DNA of 64,000 nt from Erythrocercus mccallii (GCA_013397435.1 VZRG01000034.1:670315-734314); one strand, 5' to 3'. Positions 52,123-64,000 are shown, numbered from the stretch's first letter. The notes: generated by a model from the sequence alone, not told the origin. Made by a program: numbers and translations.

Positions 52123-55100
52123 CCTGGAATGATCAAAAGATGCACAAGTTCCCAAACATTAATCAAAGAAGATTGTTTTGAAGCTTGATGGATATTTTAA
52201 TTTAAATTAATTTTATTTCATATAATAGATTAGGCCCTCCCAAAAAAAGGTCTAATTTCCTCTCAGCAAAGGTGAAGTTGAAAAGGAGCCCCTGGGCCCA
52301 CAAGCAGTGGGTGTGGATAGAGGTCTCATGTACAGGTGGTAGGGCCATAATGACTATTAGTGCCCTCAGGGTATTCACAACAACTATATGTCATTCAGAC
52401 TCACAATATCAATTTCACAATAAAAATGAATTTTTTAAAAATTAAAGAAAAACAAAATTTAAAAAAAAAAAAACACCAGAAAACCTAAACAGGAAGAAGG
52501 ACCAATCCACTCAATGTTACCAGTGCTGCACAGAGTCACACAAGATCTGTGAAAACCAGTCAGATTCAGATTCAGATTCAGATGACCACAACCAAACAGT
52601 TGCTCAGTTGCTTTATATGTCCAACTGTTCCTACAAACCTTTAATGAACTTTGCTTTTTCTGTTATAGAACATCTGCTAACATTATATAGGCACTGTTTA
52701 TAGAATTATTTAAAGGTCAAATGTGATTCTGCTGAAATGCCTTGTGTCCTCATGTGATGTTGATCAGAGTACATTAACTCATTCATTTTGGTTACTTTCT
52801 TTTATATTACTGCAAGGGGCATGAAAGTACTGAAGGAGCTATTTTGTTGAGCTCTCTCAAAGTGAGCATTCTTTTGGTAGGTACATCGGATGGAAAATTC
52901 CTGGAGGAAAAACATGTGCAGGATTTCACCTCTGGTAGATTCCAGCAGGCAGCAATCTAATACTATGTTACCTTCAGCAATTTCCTTAGTTCCTGGGAAT
53001 TGGCTCATTATTTTACATTTTGGCACACAAATATAGACTGGAATATTTCTTTGAGATAATTCTTGCACCAGAGTAGTTGGCTAGTCTCTATTCTCCTGGC
53101 AGAGGTCTAAACACTGTAGTAATTCCCAGAAGTACTGAAATACCCATTTAAGTGTGACTTTAGGAATTAGCTCACATAAGCATGATAACCCAGTTTACAA
53201 GGCCCAATGTATCTCTCTGAAATCAGAAATCTGTTATGACATCACCCAGATCCTCTGACCCACTTCCTTTTCCATCAAGCCAACTGAAAATGTCATTAGC
53301 TAATCAAGCTTGAACCTTACTTCAAAACTTGAAGATATTTCATGACAGGATTTGATTAGAGGAGAAATGGAATTGCTTACAATCTCTTCTTAAACTTCAT
53401 GACAAGTGAATCTACATATTTCATGAGCACTGATGCTAGACAGTATTCATAAAAGATTTTCAGATTTTTTTTCTAGGTATTTTACAGCCAAAATCTAAAA
53501 TTGCTTAGGGAATTAATTCTGTCAAATCCAACGTACTGACTCATTCTCTAATACAGAATGAATAACAATTTATTGCTGACGTGATCTAGATCCAAACAAA
53601 ATCTCATCAGGGCAACTCCAGTTTGTATTTCAACAACATTACTGGATGGTGTGTTGAGTACTGACAAAAATTAAATCAGAAAGGATCATGCTTTTTTAGA
53701 AAAATGAACAAATTAAGAGCATAGTAAAAGCATGTGATAGCTGGTAATTTCTTCGCTGCTTACTCATAACACAAAATATGAAAATAGATATGAGGAATCT
53801 GACAGAAGTGTTGGCAAAGCATGAGTTACATTTGTAAACAGTCAGAGGCAGAGGACTTTCTTTGTTAGTTTCCATTTTTTATGAATATAAACTGGGTTAA
53901 CGTTATGGATCTCCACATAAACGATGTATACTAGCAGGCAAATTCATTTATTTTCGAGTTTTATAGCAGAAAAGAAACAAAATCATCATGAGTTATTACT
54001 TCTTGGCTAAGATTTCAAGCCTCTTTTACTGGAAAAATTATATGCCAGAAATTTCTAGTGTAACTTTAGTCTGTATTGTGGGCCAGAGGTTTTTCCCTTA
54101 GATAAAGTCAATGCAGAATAGAGTAGTAAAGGTTCAAAGTCAAGACATGGAAGGCACTGAAAGCACTTGGTAGTTTCTAGCAGTACCTTTCCCCAGCTAC
54201 TTTGAAACAAAAGATCTTCAGCCCTGTGAAACAATGATAGGCTACAATATCAGAATACTGTCAGCAGAGAAGACATCAAGAGTTTGGTAACTGCAGACCC
54301 TGAAATGGTGCCTAGCCCCAGGAAATAGCTTAAAGGGCAAGGAATTGCCTCCCACATAAAAGTATGCACAGCTTAAAATTGAAATATCTAACATTTCAAT
54401 AAGCTGATTAATGACATAGTTGCAGAAAAACCCCAAACGTGTAGCACACATCATTACACATGAACAGCAAGTAGAAAAAGTTGCAGCTGTTTGAAAAATG
54501 CTATCCATGGCAAGGAACTAGGATCTCCTTTACTATGACAAGAGTTGCAACAAATCTAGTGTGCATTAAAATCAAATCAAGCTAGCACAACTGTTGTAAG
54601 ACCAAATACAGATTTCCACAGTCTTCAGGTATAATTCCTAGGACATCCTTTCCACTCCTGCTACATTTTTCCATTGTGATGAGATTGCCTCAGCTGCTAT
54701 TTTAATGGCGTTAATGTTAAACTTCCTTTCATCACTTATCTATAATTAAGATGGCTGTTATTCTACGATTTCTGTAAAGCTGTATGGTTATCTAATGCTA
54801 ACAAGACCTGCAGTGCTTCAGTTTCTGTATATTGCTTCCTGTCTGGCTTCTGGTTTCCTCATTTTCTGCAGCATTTCTTGGGTTGTCTATAAAAGGAAGG
54901 AAAAGGAAATCAAAGTCTATGTTTATTATGCTTCCTAGAGATTAATATTCCCCTATGAATAGGTTTGAAAATATTTCAGCCATGCTTGTCTTGTTTTTTT
55001 CTGCAAAATATATCCTCAGAGCTACAAGGAAAACTGTCCAAACTTGCTTCTGTGTATTTGTCAAAACATTACTTGTTTTGTTTTACTGAGTTGCACCAAG

Positions 55101-56499
55101 GGAGTACCACTTAACATTCCTCAACTGATACAACCATTCCAACAACAGAATTTTTTCTTTTTTATGTCACAACATTTTCTGCAGTTGGTTTCCAGTGCTA
55201 TCCAGAAGGAGCTGGGCATCAGAAATGTGAAAAAAAGAAAAAAAGGAGAACTTCCTACTCTAAAAAGGACAAGACAAACCTGACGTAAGGAAGGAGGTAT
55301 CCAGCAGTCCCAGAGGTGACAGGGCCTGTTGTGGTAATTCAGTGTCTAGAAATACAGTGGTTTGATTTTTAGAGAAGGGAAACTCACCACACATTTTGAT
55401 ATTCTGTTCTCTTCCAAGGTTGGCAAGGTTTTCCACTGAGAGAACAGTTTCATATAAGGTTTTCTTGCTCCAAAAAGTCATAACTGTCGACATTTTATTA
55501 CAAATTCTCTGTTTCTTAGAAACAGGTTTTTCTCATTTTGCTCTAAAATTCGATTTTACTTCCTGTTTCCTTTGAGTCTAGTTTTTATTGTTTCAGTGCA
55601 GCAGTTTCAGTGCCAATGTCAACATAAAGACAGGAGCATTTCCAGTTTATGACAGGTCTGACAGTCATGTTTCCAGTACTTCTAGCTAGAAGCTAAACCA
55701 GTGGGCCAGCCCAGATGTTTTTGCAATGAAAACATTGATTGAAGAAAGAAAACAGACATCTTGGACGTTAACAGGAGCCTGAAAAGCAAACACCTCACAT
55801 GAGAAATAACCCAGAAAATGACACCATTACAGAATATGGTGATTCATGGTATCTCAGAGGAGGAAGAACTGGCATTAACCATGCATAAGGTTAAGTCATT
55901 CTGAATTTGGTAGCCATCTAAAATCGTGCAATGAAGCTGAAGATTGGGTGGGATATTAAAACAGAAAGGGAAATGGGATAGTCTTAAATTAGGACAGCCA
56001 GAAAACCATTAGACTGCATGCACAGTTGCATAAGTAGCCATCAGTATTCCAATACAGATTTCATCAAGATTTCTTTTCACTGATGATAATAAGTTTTTGA
56101 AAAAATAAAAATATAGGAATGCATAAAATCAAATTCTGACTAGCAGATTTTTTTTGTTGATTTTTTGTATGTTCAGAGAATTTTCATAAGAGATTAGCAG
56201 AATTTAGTTCCCACTGAATTTCAGTAAACTATGACTTCATACAGTCTTTTTCAAAAAAACTCTTACAGAAGAGAAAAATCTCAGTATTTCTGTTCGTATT
56301 TTTTCATATTTTAAGGAGATTGACTAGAATACACAGGGAAGTGCAATCATTGTGCTCTACAGAACAGAGCTTCCCTCCATCACCAGTCCCTCAAATGGAT
56401 TGAGTTAAATATCAATTTTAGGTACTCTGCCTCCTACCTCTTCAGTACAGTAACAGCTGTACTACATAACATTTATCCTTTCAAGTAGAGCTGTCTTAG
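52123..56499. other. Unique AT-rich non-coding stretch
   Basis: No gene recognised. It includes a hexamer repeat at 52561-52583. Open frames such as 52802-53068 and 54242-54508 have no recognised domain. Confidence 0.5.
52561..52583 (+). repeat. CAGATT hexamer microsatellite
   Basis: Just under four perfect CAGATT units. Confidence 0.9.
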
Positions 56500-56686
56500 C
56501 TTTTCCATTTTACAAATGGAGGATTTGGTCACAGAGGGATTAAGGTGCATATCTTCAACACCAGCTGAGATGTCTGGCCATTGGCACTGTATTCTCTGAG
56601 TATTTAAATGTTATCCAAAGCCACATCTTTAAGGGCAGAAAGGAACTGGACTTGAACTTCTGAAGTCCATGCTAGAATCCTTAACT
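56500..56686 (-). mobile_element. Ancient MIR-type SINE
   Basis: A tRNA-derived SINE relic on the minus strand. At 56505-56550 the plus strand reads 'ccattttacaaatggagg' then 'cacagagggattaagg', matching the reverse complement of the MIR core. At 56633-56686 it reads 'ggcagaaaggaactggactt' then 'gaacttctgaagtccatgct' and 'ccttaac', matching the tRNA-related head; the minus-strand GTTCAAGTCC is a recognisable B box. The two halves lie about 80 bases further apart than in the consensus, so something was inserted or duplicated around 56570-56632. MIR activity predates the bird-mammal split, so the copy is very old. Confidence 0.7.
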
Positions 56687-57130
56687 TTTGTCCATATTCC
56701 CACTTAAGATTACTTTAGGCTTAGAATTTTACATCAAGAATTGTAAAGCAGAGTAGCTCCTAATCCTCCATCTCACAAAAGGGAATTTCTCCCTTTTAGA
56801 CCACACTAGACAGTAGGTGAGAATTCTTTTGTCACTGGAAAATATTGGGAGAGATAGACTTCATCTCCCCTAATTTCATTTTATAAAGACGGCCCATATT
56901 ATAGATTGACCAGCAGAAACTTATTTTTTACAAGAATTTTTTTAAAAAAATCTAAAAATTATTGTTTCCACATTAAAACACAATAAGTCAAAATTAGATA
57001 CCATTTCGTAGTCAAGCCAAATATTTTACCTCTTTAGAAAAATTTTGTAGTTGAGACTATCATGGTTGTTGATAACAAAACCAAAGAACAATAAGTAATT
57101 CCAAAGCTGAGCAAATTAACAAACAAAAAT

Positions 57131-57162
57131 ATAAGTGAGGATGTTTATAAGTGAGGATGTTT
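57131..57162 (+). repeat. 16-bp tandem pair
   Basis: Two perfect adjacent copies of 'ataagtgaggatgttt'. Confidence 0.95.
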
Positions 57163-57185
57163 GAAAAGTACAAATGTACTTTTCA
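57162..57185. other. 11-bp palindrome beside the tandem pair
   Basis: 'tgaaaagtaca' and its reverse complement 'tgtacttttca' are separated by two bases. Could extrude a hairpin. Confidence 0.85.
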
Positions 57186-57399
57186 ACAGCATTTGCACTG
57201 TGAAAAAAAAGAAAAATTCACAGTTTGAGTGGGCTTCTAATCTCTAATCAGCCTGCTACTTGTGTAGCAGACCCCTTCACTGAATATTAGAATGATTTAA
57301 TTTATAGCACTGATGTCACTAAATGTACCCTTACTTTGATTTGAACAGAACAGGTTTTACAGTTTCTAAAAAGTGATTAAAAATTCTGCAGATTATTGA

Positions 57400-57413
57400 G
57401 CGCCATCTACTGT
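57400..57413 (-). promoter_or_regulatory. Candidate CTCF-type motif
   Basis: On the minus strand the 14-mer ACAGTAGATGGCGC matches 13 of 14 positions of CCASYAGRKGGCRS. It is the best of three such matches noticed. Binding is not demonstrated. Confidence 0.4.
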
Positions 57414-58332
57414 TTCATTACTTCTTCATACACTAACTGTGCTTTGGAGCTGCCCAGTCAAATTAAAATTCTATTCAGCAACTAAAGAAGAAATTCAGAC
57501 TTTTAAGATTTATATAAAAATCACATTGTATTGTATCCAAAATACAGTGCTCTCTTTTTTCAACAATAAATTTTACAAGCATTAGAAAACAAAGCCATTA
57601 ATTAAAGACAAAAATAGTTAAATATAAGGTTAACATTAGTCTTTTTTCCAGCCTAAATATTTTAGTACAGAGATAATACAGGTCCTTAATTCTGTTCACA
57701 TCACTAAATAAATGGAAATATTTCATATTTGGGAAAAAAAATAAAAAGAGAAAAAACAGAAAAATGGGAAAAAATCCACCAGATATTAAACTAACAATGG
57801 TTGTGTTCTAATGATTATGAATATCTAGGGATTCTTTTTATTTAAGAGACAACAGCTTAAGTAACTAGGCATACTGCAATATCTCATATAGTTCAGGTAG
57901 GCTTCTACCTTCCTGAACAACTTATTTATATGCAATTTTTGTTCAAGTTATAGTGAATTTGCATAAAGAAAGAGATCAAACAAATGTCAAGACTAATGAC
58001 CTATATGGATCAATTTTTCATGCTCTCCTGCACCAGTAGTTTTCCTTTTTGCTTTCACACTTGCAAATTGTTCGTAGAGTTGCTGTCTCTACACACAAAG
58101 CGAGGAGGAACACAAGAGCTAAAAAAAAACCCAAACCAAGACAAAACAAAAGAAATTTCAGTAGGCTTACTGGATATTCTAGCTGTCATTTGCCCATTTG
58201 CCTACCTATTCTAGCAGTTCAATATCACTTTGATGATCTACATGGCCACAAAATAATCTGCTGTGGGCATCATTCACAGTTTTGCACTCTTTAGCTTACT
58301 GGTTAAATGTGAGGAATTTTGTTTGTGTTTGT

Positions 58333-58355
58333 TTGATTGATTGATTGATTGATTG
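58333..58355 (+). repeat. TTGA tetramer microsatellite
   Basis: Between five and six perfect TTGA units. Confidence 0.92.
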
Positions 58356-60129
58356 TTCTAGAAATATCACATGCTTTTCATCTCCTAATTCAGGTCTGGT
58401 TTCAGCTCTTGTACCAAAGCTGAGACAGTTACTCACAGCTAATAGTCTTAGCTCTGAAGTTAATAAAGAGAGGTGGGTGCTTCTAAAAGACATTCTGTCC
58501 CATACTAAGGTGTTAAAGATACACCAACTTTTGTGCATACATGTTTTTAATTGAGTAAATTCATAAACACTATAGCCAAACACCTTTGAGTATATTTAAC
58601 AGCATAGGTGGGGCAATTCTCCTTAAACAGGCTGCCAACAAGAAGATATGCTGTCTTAAGCTCTAGTGCTCTATCACTTAGAGCCAAAAGGGTGAAGAGC
58701 AACAATACGTATGGCAAAATATTAAGCTCTCGTGTCCAGATGTAAGCATGAGAATGGGCCTTGGAAAAGCTGAAATGCATCATCAAAGCAGTTCTCTCAG
58801 GCTCACATGGAGAGCTCCTCCAAACGGTATAAGCATCTCACTGTTCCAGACTTTAGCTATTCTGAGACATCTTTGTGTTTAAATGGCACCATACTGCAAA
58901 CTGTGGACAGCCTCAGATAAATACACTGATGCCAAAAGAACTCAGGAGGAAACAGAAAGATGTTAAAATCAGAAAAACTGGTGTCTGATCACTCAGTTCT
59001 TTCCACACATCATCACACAGGAAGATTTCAGTAGCAGCTTTGGAGGGGAGAGTCTTCACACACAGTACTGTGCAATGGAGGACAGTGTGGGTATGGCGAG
59101 CACTGTGAAGGTCACACAGGTAACACAGAAGGGGCAGTGTGGCAAGGCTGAGAGTTAGTTTTTGGCAGCTCAAAGTCACACAAACAGGCTCACCCTAGTC
59201 TATGCAGGTTTAACAGCATTACTTAACACCTGGCATTATGGTGCTGGCTTGTATCCCTCTGGTCCATTCACTGTACATGACAGCCACTCCTCTTTGCAGT
59301 CTCATAGCACCCCATTCTGTCCCCCACTTTTGAGAAACCTTAGATGAAAACTACAGAGATTAACCAGATTGCCATGTTCTGAGCAGGGAGAATAGCAAAG
59401 TTTGTGTTACCCTGTAATCTCTAACACTTCATCTAAAGGTGTAACACAATTGCTTGTGTTCAATCTGAGCTTTCAACTGTGACTGAATTTGGAATTCAAG
59501 CTGGATAACTTTTCAGTGATTACTTTGCATGAATACAAGTTTTATGTATGAAATAGAAAGTACACTGCAGTATTACCACCCCCAAGCCTTAAGTGTTCAT
59601 GAGTCAGACTTCCCATGAGCAATGACTAATCTAGAAACCACATTTTTTTCTTTTATTTATATATATATATAAGTAATTTGGTGTTTTCCTCTACCTTTTG
59701 AATTATCAGGACATCAGTCAGTCAGTCAATGTTTCTACCTTTGGCTTTTACACTGGGCAGAAAAGTCCCACAAGGACTCTGCACTGGCTGAGATCCCATA
59801 CAGCTGGGACCTGAGAGACTCCAAAGACTCAGTAAAGGTAATTTGAACATCTATGCTGGCCTCCCGACCTTTCAGTTTTGCCTAGCCAGATGGCTTGGAT
59901 GTGGACAGGCAAGAGGCATCCTCAACAGCCTGGATCTATTTTAACTCCATGGCATCATGAGACAGTAGTGCATGCTGGCCAGTAACTGTTCAGGCTGGGG
60001 TGGAGAAGGAGAGGCACTACAGCTCCTGAACTCTACATGGACAGAGCTTTGGCAGCTGCCAAGTGAAGAATGAGCCACAGTGGAACCTGAAGAACCATTT
60101 CAAATTCCAAAATCTCAGTGGAGATAATC

Positions 60130-60159
60130 TGAAAACCAAACTACTGAAAACCAAACTAC
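60130..60159 (+). repeat. 15-bp tandem pair
   Basis: Two perfect adjacent copies of 'tgaaaaccaaactac'. Confidence 0.95.
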
Positions 60160-62829
60160 TTTCCTGCAGAAGCCTATCCTATAAGAAGCATCCATATATC
60201 TGGGTGAAGAACAAAAATTATTTCAATACTGCTGGGAAACCCTCACTCTTCAAGTTTATGTTGAATAGCTATTACTTACAATGGACATTACTGCCACTAA
60301 AAATGCCAGCACAGTCAAATAGATAGATAATGATAAAGATATCATTTTCATTTGCGTACAAACTTAGTTTAAAATGAGAATGCTTTTTCCTATTTAAAAT
60401 TCTGAAAATACAATATAAGAGGGAACTAAAGCAGTACTTTATACTGATACAGAACCCAACTCCTTCACTAGAGACCAAATGTCCTTTTAGATGAAGATTC
60501 ACTCCTAGAGATTGTCCAAACAATAAAGAGAATGTTCTACTTATATTCATAAACTCTACTCATATACTCAAATACAGACACCTCAAAAAACATGTAAAAA
60601 ATACCCCCACTTTCTACTGAAAACTTCACCTGAAAGATACAGGGAAGGGAATTAAAGAGGAAGTGCTCCATAAATCTGCCATAGATGTTTCATTGTTTCA
60701 CTAACATAGAGTTAAAGCCTTATTATGATAAAGTACAGTCAGAGAGAGTGTTCACACTAATGGCAGTACAAGTTTTAGGGGACAATCAGGGTTCAGATTT
60801 TTTTTAAGGAAACAGTTTATCCAAAATGGCAAATCTATTTTGCAGCAATGCTTGGCTTTGCCATCAGTCAACTTAAACAATGGAAGAAATTGAAACTAAA
60901 ACATCAGTCTTAAAGATACTCAGAATTTGAAAGCTCTGCTCTGAAGTTTCTTAGATTTATTATCTTAGTCAAAGATGAAGTCAAATGTACTGTAATATAT
61001 TTTACTCTGAATTGTATATTCAGTTCTAAGTAAATTTTTCAATATAAGCATCTTCCCCTTCCTTTCTCCCATATTCTGCCTGAAAGCTTATGGAAATAAA
61101 ATATTTGAAAGATATGGGGTCATCTTACATGCCTTCTATGTGAAGCGTACATACCCATACAATTTCAATAGTAGGCCTATTACTTAAATTAACCTTCCTT
61201 CAGAAGTTAAAGGTAAATGGATATGAAAATAAATAATGTTTACTGACACAAACCTGAACAATGGACTAAGGAAATAACCTTGAAAGCATAAACAGCTGTA
61301 GAAAAAGTTTGTTATGGTGAGCATTTTTTCCTGGTGACAAGCTTTTATTCCAGTTAGGTTCCTCATATATTTTCTGCAATTTCTATTATGACTTCGTCTC
61401 CTAGCTCATGTTCTGTTTCATGCTCTCTTTGATTTCCATCCTTTCGTCTGTGACAAAAGATCTTTGACATTACTGTATTGTTTTGCAGCTAAAGTATTAA
61501 TCCATGGTGCCTTTATTTGCATAAGCTTAATTAAATCCAAGAATGACAGTGAAGCAGCAGGAGACTTAACACATTTCTTTAAAAGTAATTGGCACACAGA
61601 GAATCTCCCTAGTATGAAAGCTACTTCCTGTCTAGGAAAAAAACAATGGATTTTTTTTTTCCTATCAGAATTCTTTTTTCCCCTACAAGGCAATGTTTCT
61701 TCCATAAGGATTTTAATTCCAGTACATTTCTGGTGGAGCTATCCAACTTCTACATGACAGGAGCTGACAAAGTATTAAGAAACATCTGTAAAATGCTAGA
61801 GCTACACTGCGAAATGTTTCCACCACCAGAATAAATTGCCTTAATTTTTATTCAGTTTTACTTGTTGTAACTGTGGCTTTTGACAAGACAATAAATACTC
61901 TTAGGAGTATTGTTCCATATGCTGACACACAGGAATACCCAAAGTATTGAGGTATCAATTAATATTCTATGGTAGGGTTTACTGTTGCTTAAACATGTCC
62001 CTTACAAATTAGTTGGTTAAAGATATAATGACCATTACAAAATGCCTAAAAATGTTGTGTATTTTATATATACACACATACAAAACCACACACAAAATAA
62101 CATATCAAGATATCATCAGCTGTGAATAATTCTTGCACACTTTCACAAAACTTAGGCCTAGTCATTAAACACATTAAGTAATTTACACAAACGCTGCAAA
62201 GCAATCCACAGTAATCCAACCTGTCAACCTGGAATTTTCCTCCCCACTGCCCATCCCACCGCACCAGCAGGAAACTGGGCAACCTGGAGGCTGTGACCCG
62301 GCCCTTGGTGATGGCATCTGGATTCAGCAGGACTCATGGGCAGGCAGGGCTGGGGGGCCTGGAGACCCACCCTCTGTCAGATTCAGGGGACTGAAATGGA
62401 ATCCAGGGCCAAGGGCAGATTGTGGAAAGTCCTGGCCAGGGATTGCAGAGAATTGCTAAACCAGACCCACACTCAAACATATCTACAAAAATATGCCAGT
62501 TTTTGAAATGTGGGACAACAAGTGAAACCATGAACCATGTCAGTATTTTGAAACATGCTAAACTAAAGCTTTCTAAATAACACCTTACTTTCTCTCTCAG
62601 CCACAGTACACGTCTGGAGAGCCACACCTCCCCTCAGCAGGATCACACGAGAGTGTAGCAGTGGCAAGCCATGCATGACTGAGTGATTTAATTCCAGGTG
62701 CTGCTTTTGAGCAGACTGACACAAAAACAGTTTTTCAGAGGTTACAGTTGTTCAAAAGTTATGAATATATTTGCATTTATAATGCATTTAAAACAATACA
62801 CTGCAAGGAGGAAACATGGACTCCCTGAC

Positions 62830-63142
62830 TGTCGCTGTTGGACACAAAATGAAGAGCTTGACTCCAGGTAGAAGGAAGATCAGAAAGGCTTAATTCACAA
62901 TTTCGCAAAGCCTTTTTATAACATGCTGCGCTAAGGAACCATATGATTGGTCAGTGAAGACAACACTTCTCTTCATTGGTTAAATAATAGAAACAACACC
63001 TTTGAGAGGGTTGTTATGAGAACTTAGAAATACCACAATTATTTACATGGATTTGTCCTTGAGGCAAGAAATTCTCCCAAGGGAAGAAAAATCAGCAGCT
63101 GACAGGCTGAAAACTTTAGAGACTCAGAAAATCAGACCCACA
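62830..63142 (-). mobile_element. Compact LTR, minus orientation, related to the LTR at 30087
   Basis: On the minus strand it ends CAACAGCGACA at 62830, the same terminus as the LTR at 30087-30412. Upstream on that strand are a near-poly-A signal AATTAA (62890-62895), TATAAAAA (62913-62920) about 17 bases before it, and two CCAAT boxes (62946-62950, 62975-62979). The short TATA-to-poly-A spacing is again alpharetrovirus-like. The upstream end is uncertain. A TGTGGGTCTG start at 63142, preceded on the minus strand by a purine run 'agaaaaagggtgaga' that could be a polypurine tract, gives 313 bp. Alternative CA ends are at 63104 and at 63097; the last would give flanks CCTGAC and GCTGAC (5/6). 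It may be a solo LTR or the 3' LTR of a larger insert. Confidence 0.72.
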
Positions 63143-63189
63143 TCTCACCCTTTTTCTATAAAAAAATAAAAAAAAGAAAAAAGAGCAGG

Positions 63190-64000
63190 ATGTTTTATGT
63201 CTACTTGTAGAGGGGCCATCTGAGTGATCATTCATATCTTCTGCATCTGGGTCATCACTCGAAGGCTCCTCCACTTGGTGACTTTCATTCTGGTCACGGT
63301 CTGAGGTTTGCCCGTTGGCCCGGTTCTGCCTTTGTGACTGCAGGTCAGGACAAACACACCTTGTAGGTACCCAGTGTACCCCAGTATCTGTGGATACACA
63401 TGCATACTCAGGTGTAAGAGACAGTTCGAAGATCCCTCATTTTCCTCATGACTGTTGTCAAGGACAGAGGCTGAGACCCCAAGGACTGCGACTAAAACCC
63501 TAAAATCCAACACAGGAGATCCTGGCCTGGTTGAGGTGGGATGTTTTGCCAGCCATTGTCTGCAGGTGCGCTCATTGGACCAAAGCATTCCCATGGAAAC
63601 CAGTAAAAGGAAAATGGATAGGACACGCCAGATTGGTTTCTTGGACAGGTTTGTCCTGTTCCCTGAGTGACATGAGTGACCACCAGAGCTCTCCAGCCTT
63701 CTCTCTCTATGCACCTGCTGTGTATTATGCACGTGCTGTGTATCCCCCACCTTTTGGCCAACTGCCTGTTGTTTTGGAAAAGGGTATATAGACGGTCCCC
63801 GACAGAACCAAAATTGAGATCTCCCCATGGACAGAAGACGGATCCATTGGCCAGTGTGGACCACAAGGACTTTGTCCCTTCCATTGGTAACTATAATCCT
63901 CTTTCTCTATTTCTTTCTCTCTCTCTCTCTCTTTCCTCTCTATCACATACTAAGTTGTGTGCACTTAATAAAAGTGTACTGTTGAGAGCAAATCATTGTC
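63190..64000 (+). mobile_element. Probable partial LTR running off the window end
   Basis: The right part has the signature of an LTR in plus orientation: 'gggtatatagacgg' (TATA box near 63783), a CT-rich tract (63916-63932), AATAAA at 63968-63973 and a U5-like 'gagagcaaatcattgtc' ending the window. The left border is not certain; a purine-rich run followed by TG at 63189-63190 is one candidate. The region is unusually open in several frames, including 210 codons on the minus strand (63232-63864), which carries one 14-residue hydrophobic stretch but no motif I can assign. An alternative is that 63143 onward is the internal part of a minus-strand provirus ending in the LTR at 62830. Confidence 0.5.
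63916..63932 (+). repeat. CT dinucleotide tract
   Basis: About eight CT units within a longer pyrimidine-rich stretch (63895-63942), inside the probable LTR. Confidence 0.85.

Larger units (their letters stand above)
56687..62829. other. Unique non-coding stretch
   Basis: No gene recognised. It includes a 16-bp tandem pair and palindrome (57131-57185), a CTCF-like motif (57400-57413), a TTGA microsatellite (58333-58355), a 15-bp tandem pair (60130-60159), and two blocks with higher G+C that I cannot classify (about 59720-60065 and 62225-62460). Confidence 0.5.

Noticed and set aside
63232..63864. 210-codon minus-strand open frame as a candidate gene
   Set aside because: It overlaps LTR signals on the other strand, other frames in the same region are also open, and no domain was recognised. 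Kept only as an open question in the findings.

Overview
The window looks like non-coding sequence from a bird, most likely a songbird (inference). It is AT-rich, carries several CR1 LINE 3' ends (the signature retrotransposon of birds), and holds endogenous-retrovirus LTRs whose sequence I recognise as common avian, mostly passerine, repeat types. An 89-base run of N marks an assembly gap. I found no protein-coding gene, exon series, rRNA, tRNA or CRISPR array that I can support. The open frames present are short, scattered, and either random or shadows of repeats. The window is best read as a gene desert or the inside of a very large intron.

Layout. 1-6.7 kb: unique AT-rich DNA with one CR1 copy (1.19-1.76 kb, minus). 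6.7-16.5 kb: unique DNA with a 41-bp tandem duplication and a perfect short hairpin. 16.5-18 kb: an old, decayed CR1/L3-like LINE whose reverse-transcriptase motifs can still be read. 18-27 kb: unique DNA with a solo LTR at 24.5-25.2 kb and a CR1 tail at 27.1 kb. 30.1-31.7 kb: a compact solo LTR with a perfect 6-bp target duplication, then a second LTR of a different family. 34.9 kb: the gap. 36.1 kb: another LTR of the 31-kb family in opposite orientation. 42.2-42.8 kb: a fragment of that same LTR family abutting a CR1. 45.3-46.6 kb: one LTR inserted inside another. 48.2 and 52.06 kb: CR1 3' ends. 56.5 kb: an old MIR-type SINE. 62.8-64 kb: a second compact LTR, then what looks like part of a larger LTR running off the window.

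Nothing here works as a pathway. The information content is evolutionary: at least seven retroviral LTR copies or fragments from about five families, six CR1 pieces of different ages, one SINE fossil, plus a few candidate CTCF-type motifs and one G-quadruplex-type run inside an LTR. Family assignments and borders were made by eye against remembered consensus sequences; a repeat-library search and comparison with related birds would settle them. I did not find a convincing new biological system. The most unusual structures are the nested LTR at 45.3-46.6 kb and the two compact, alpharetrovirus-like LTRs.
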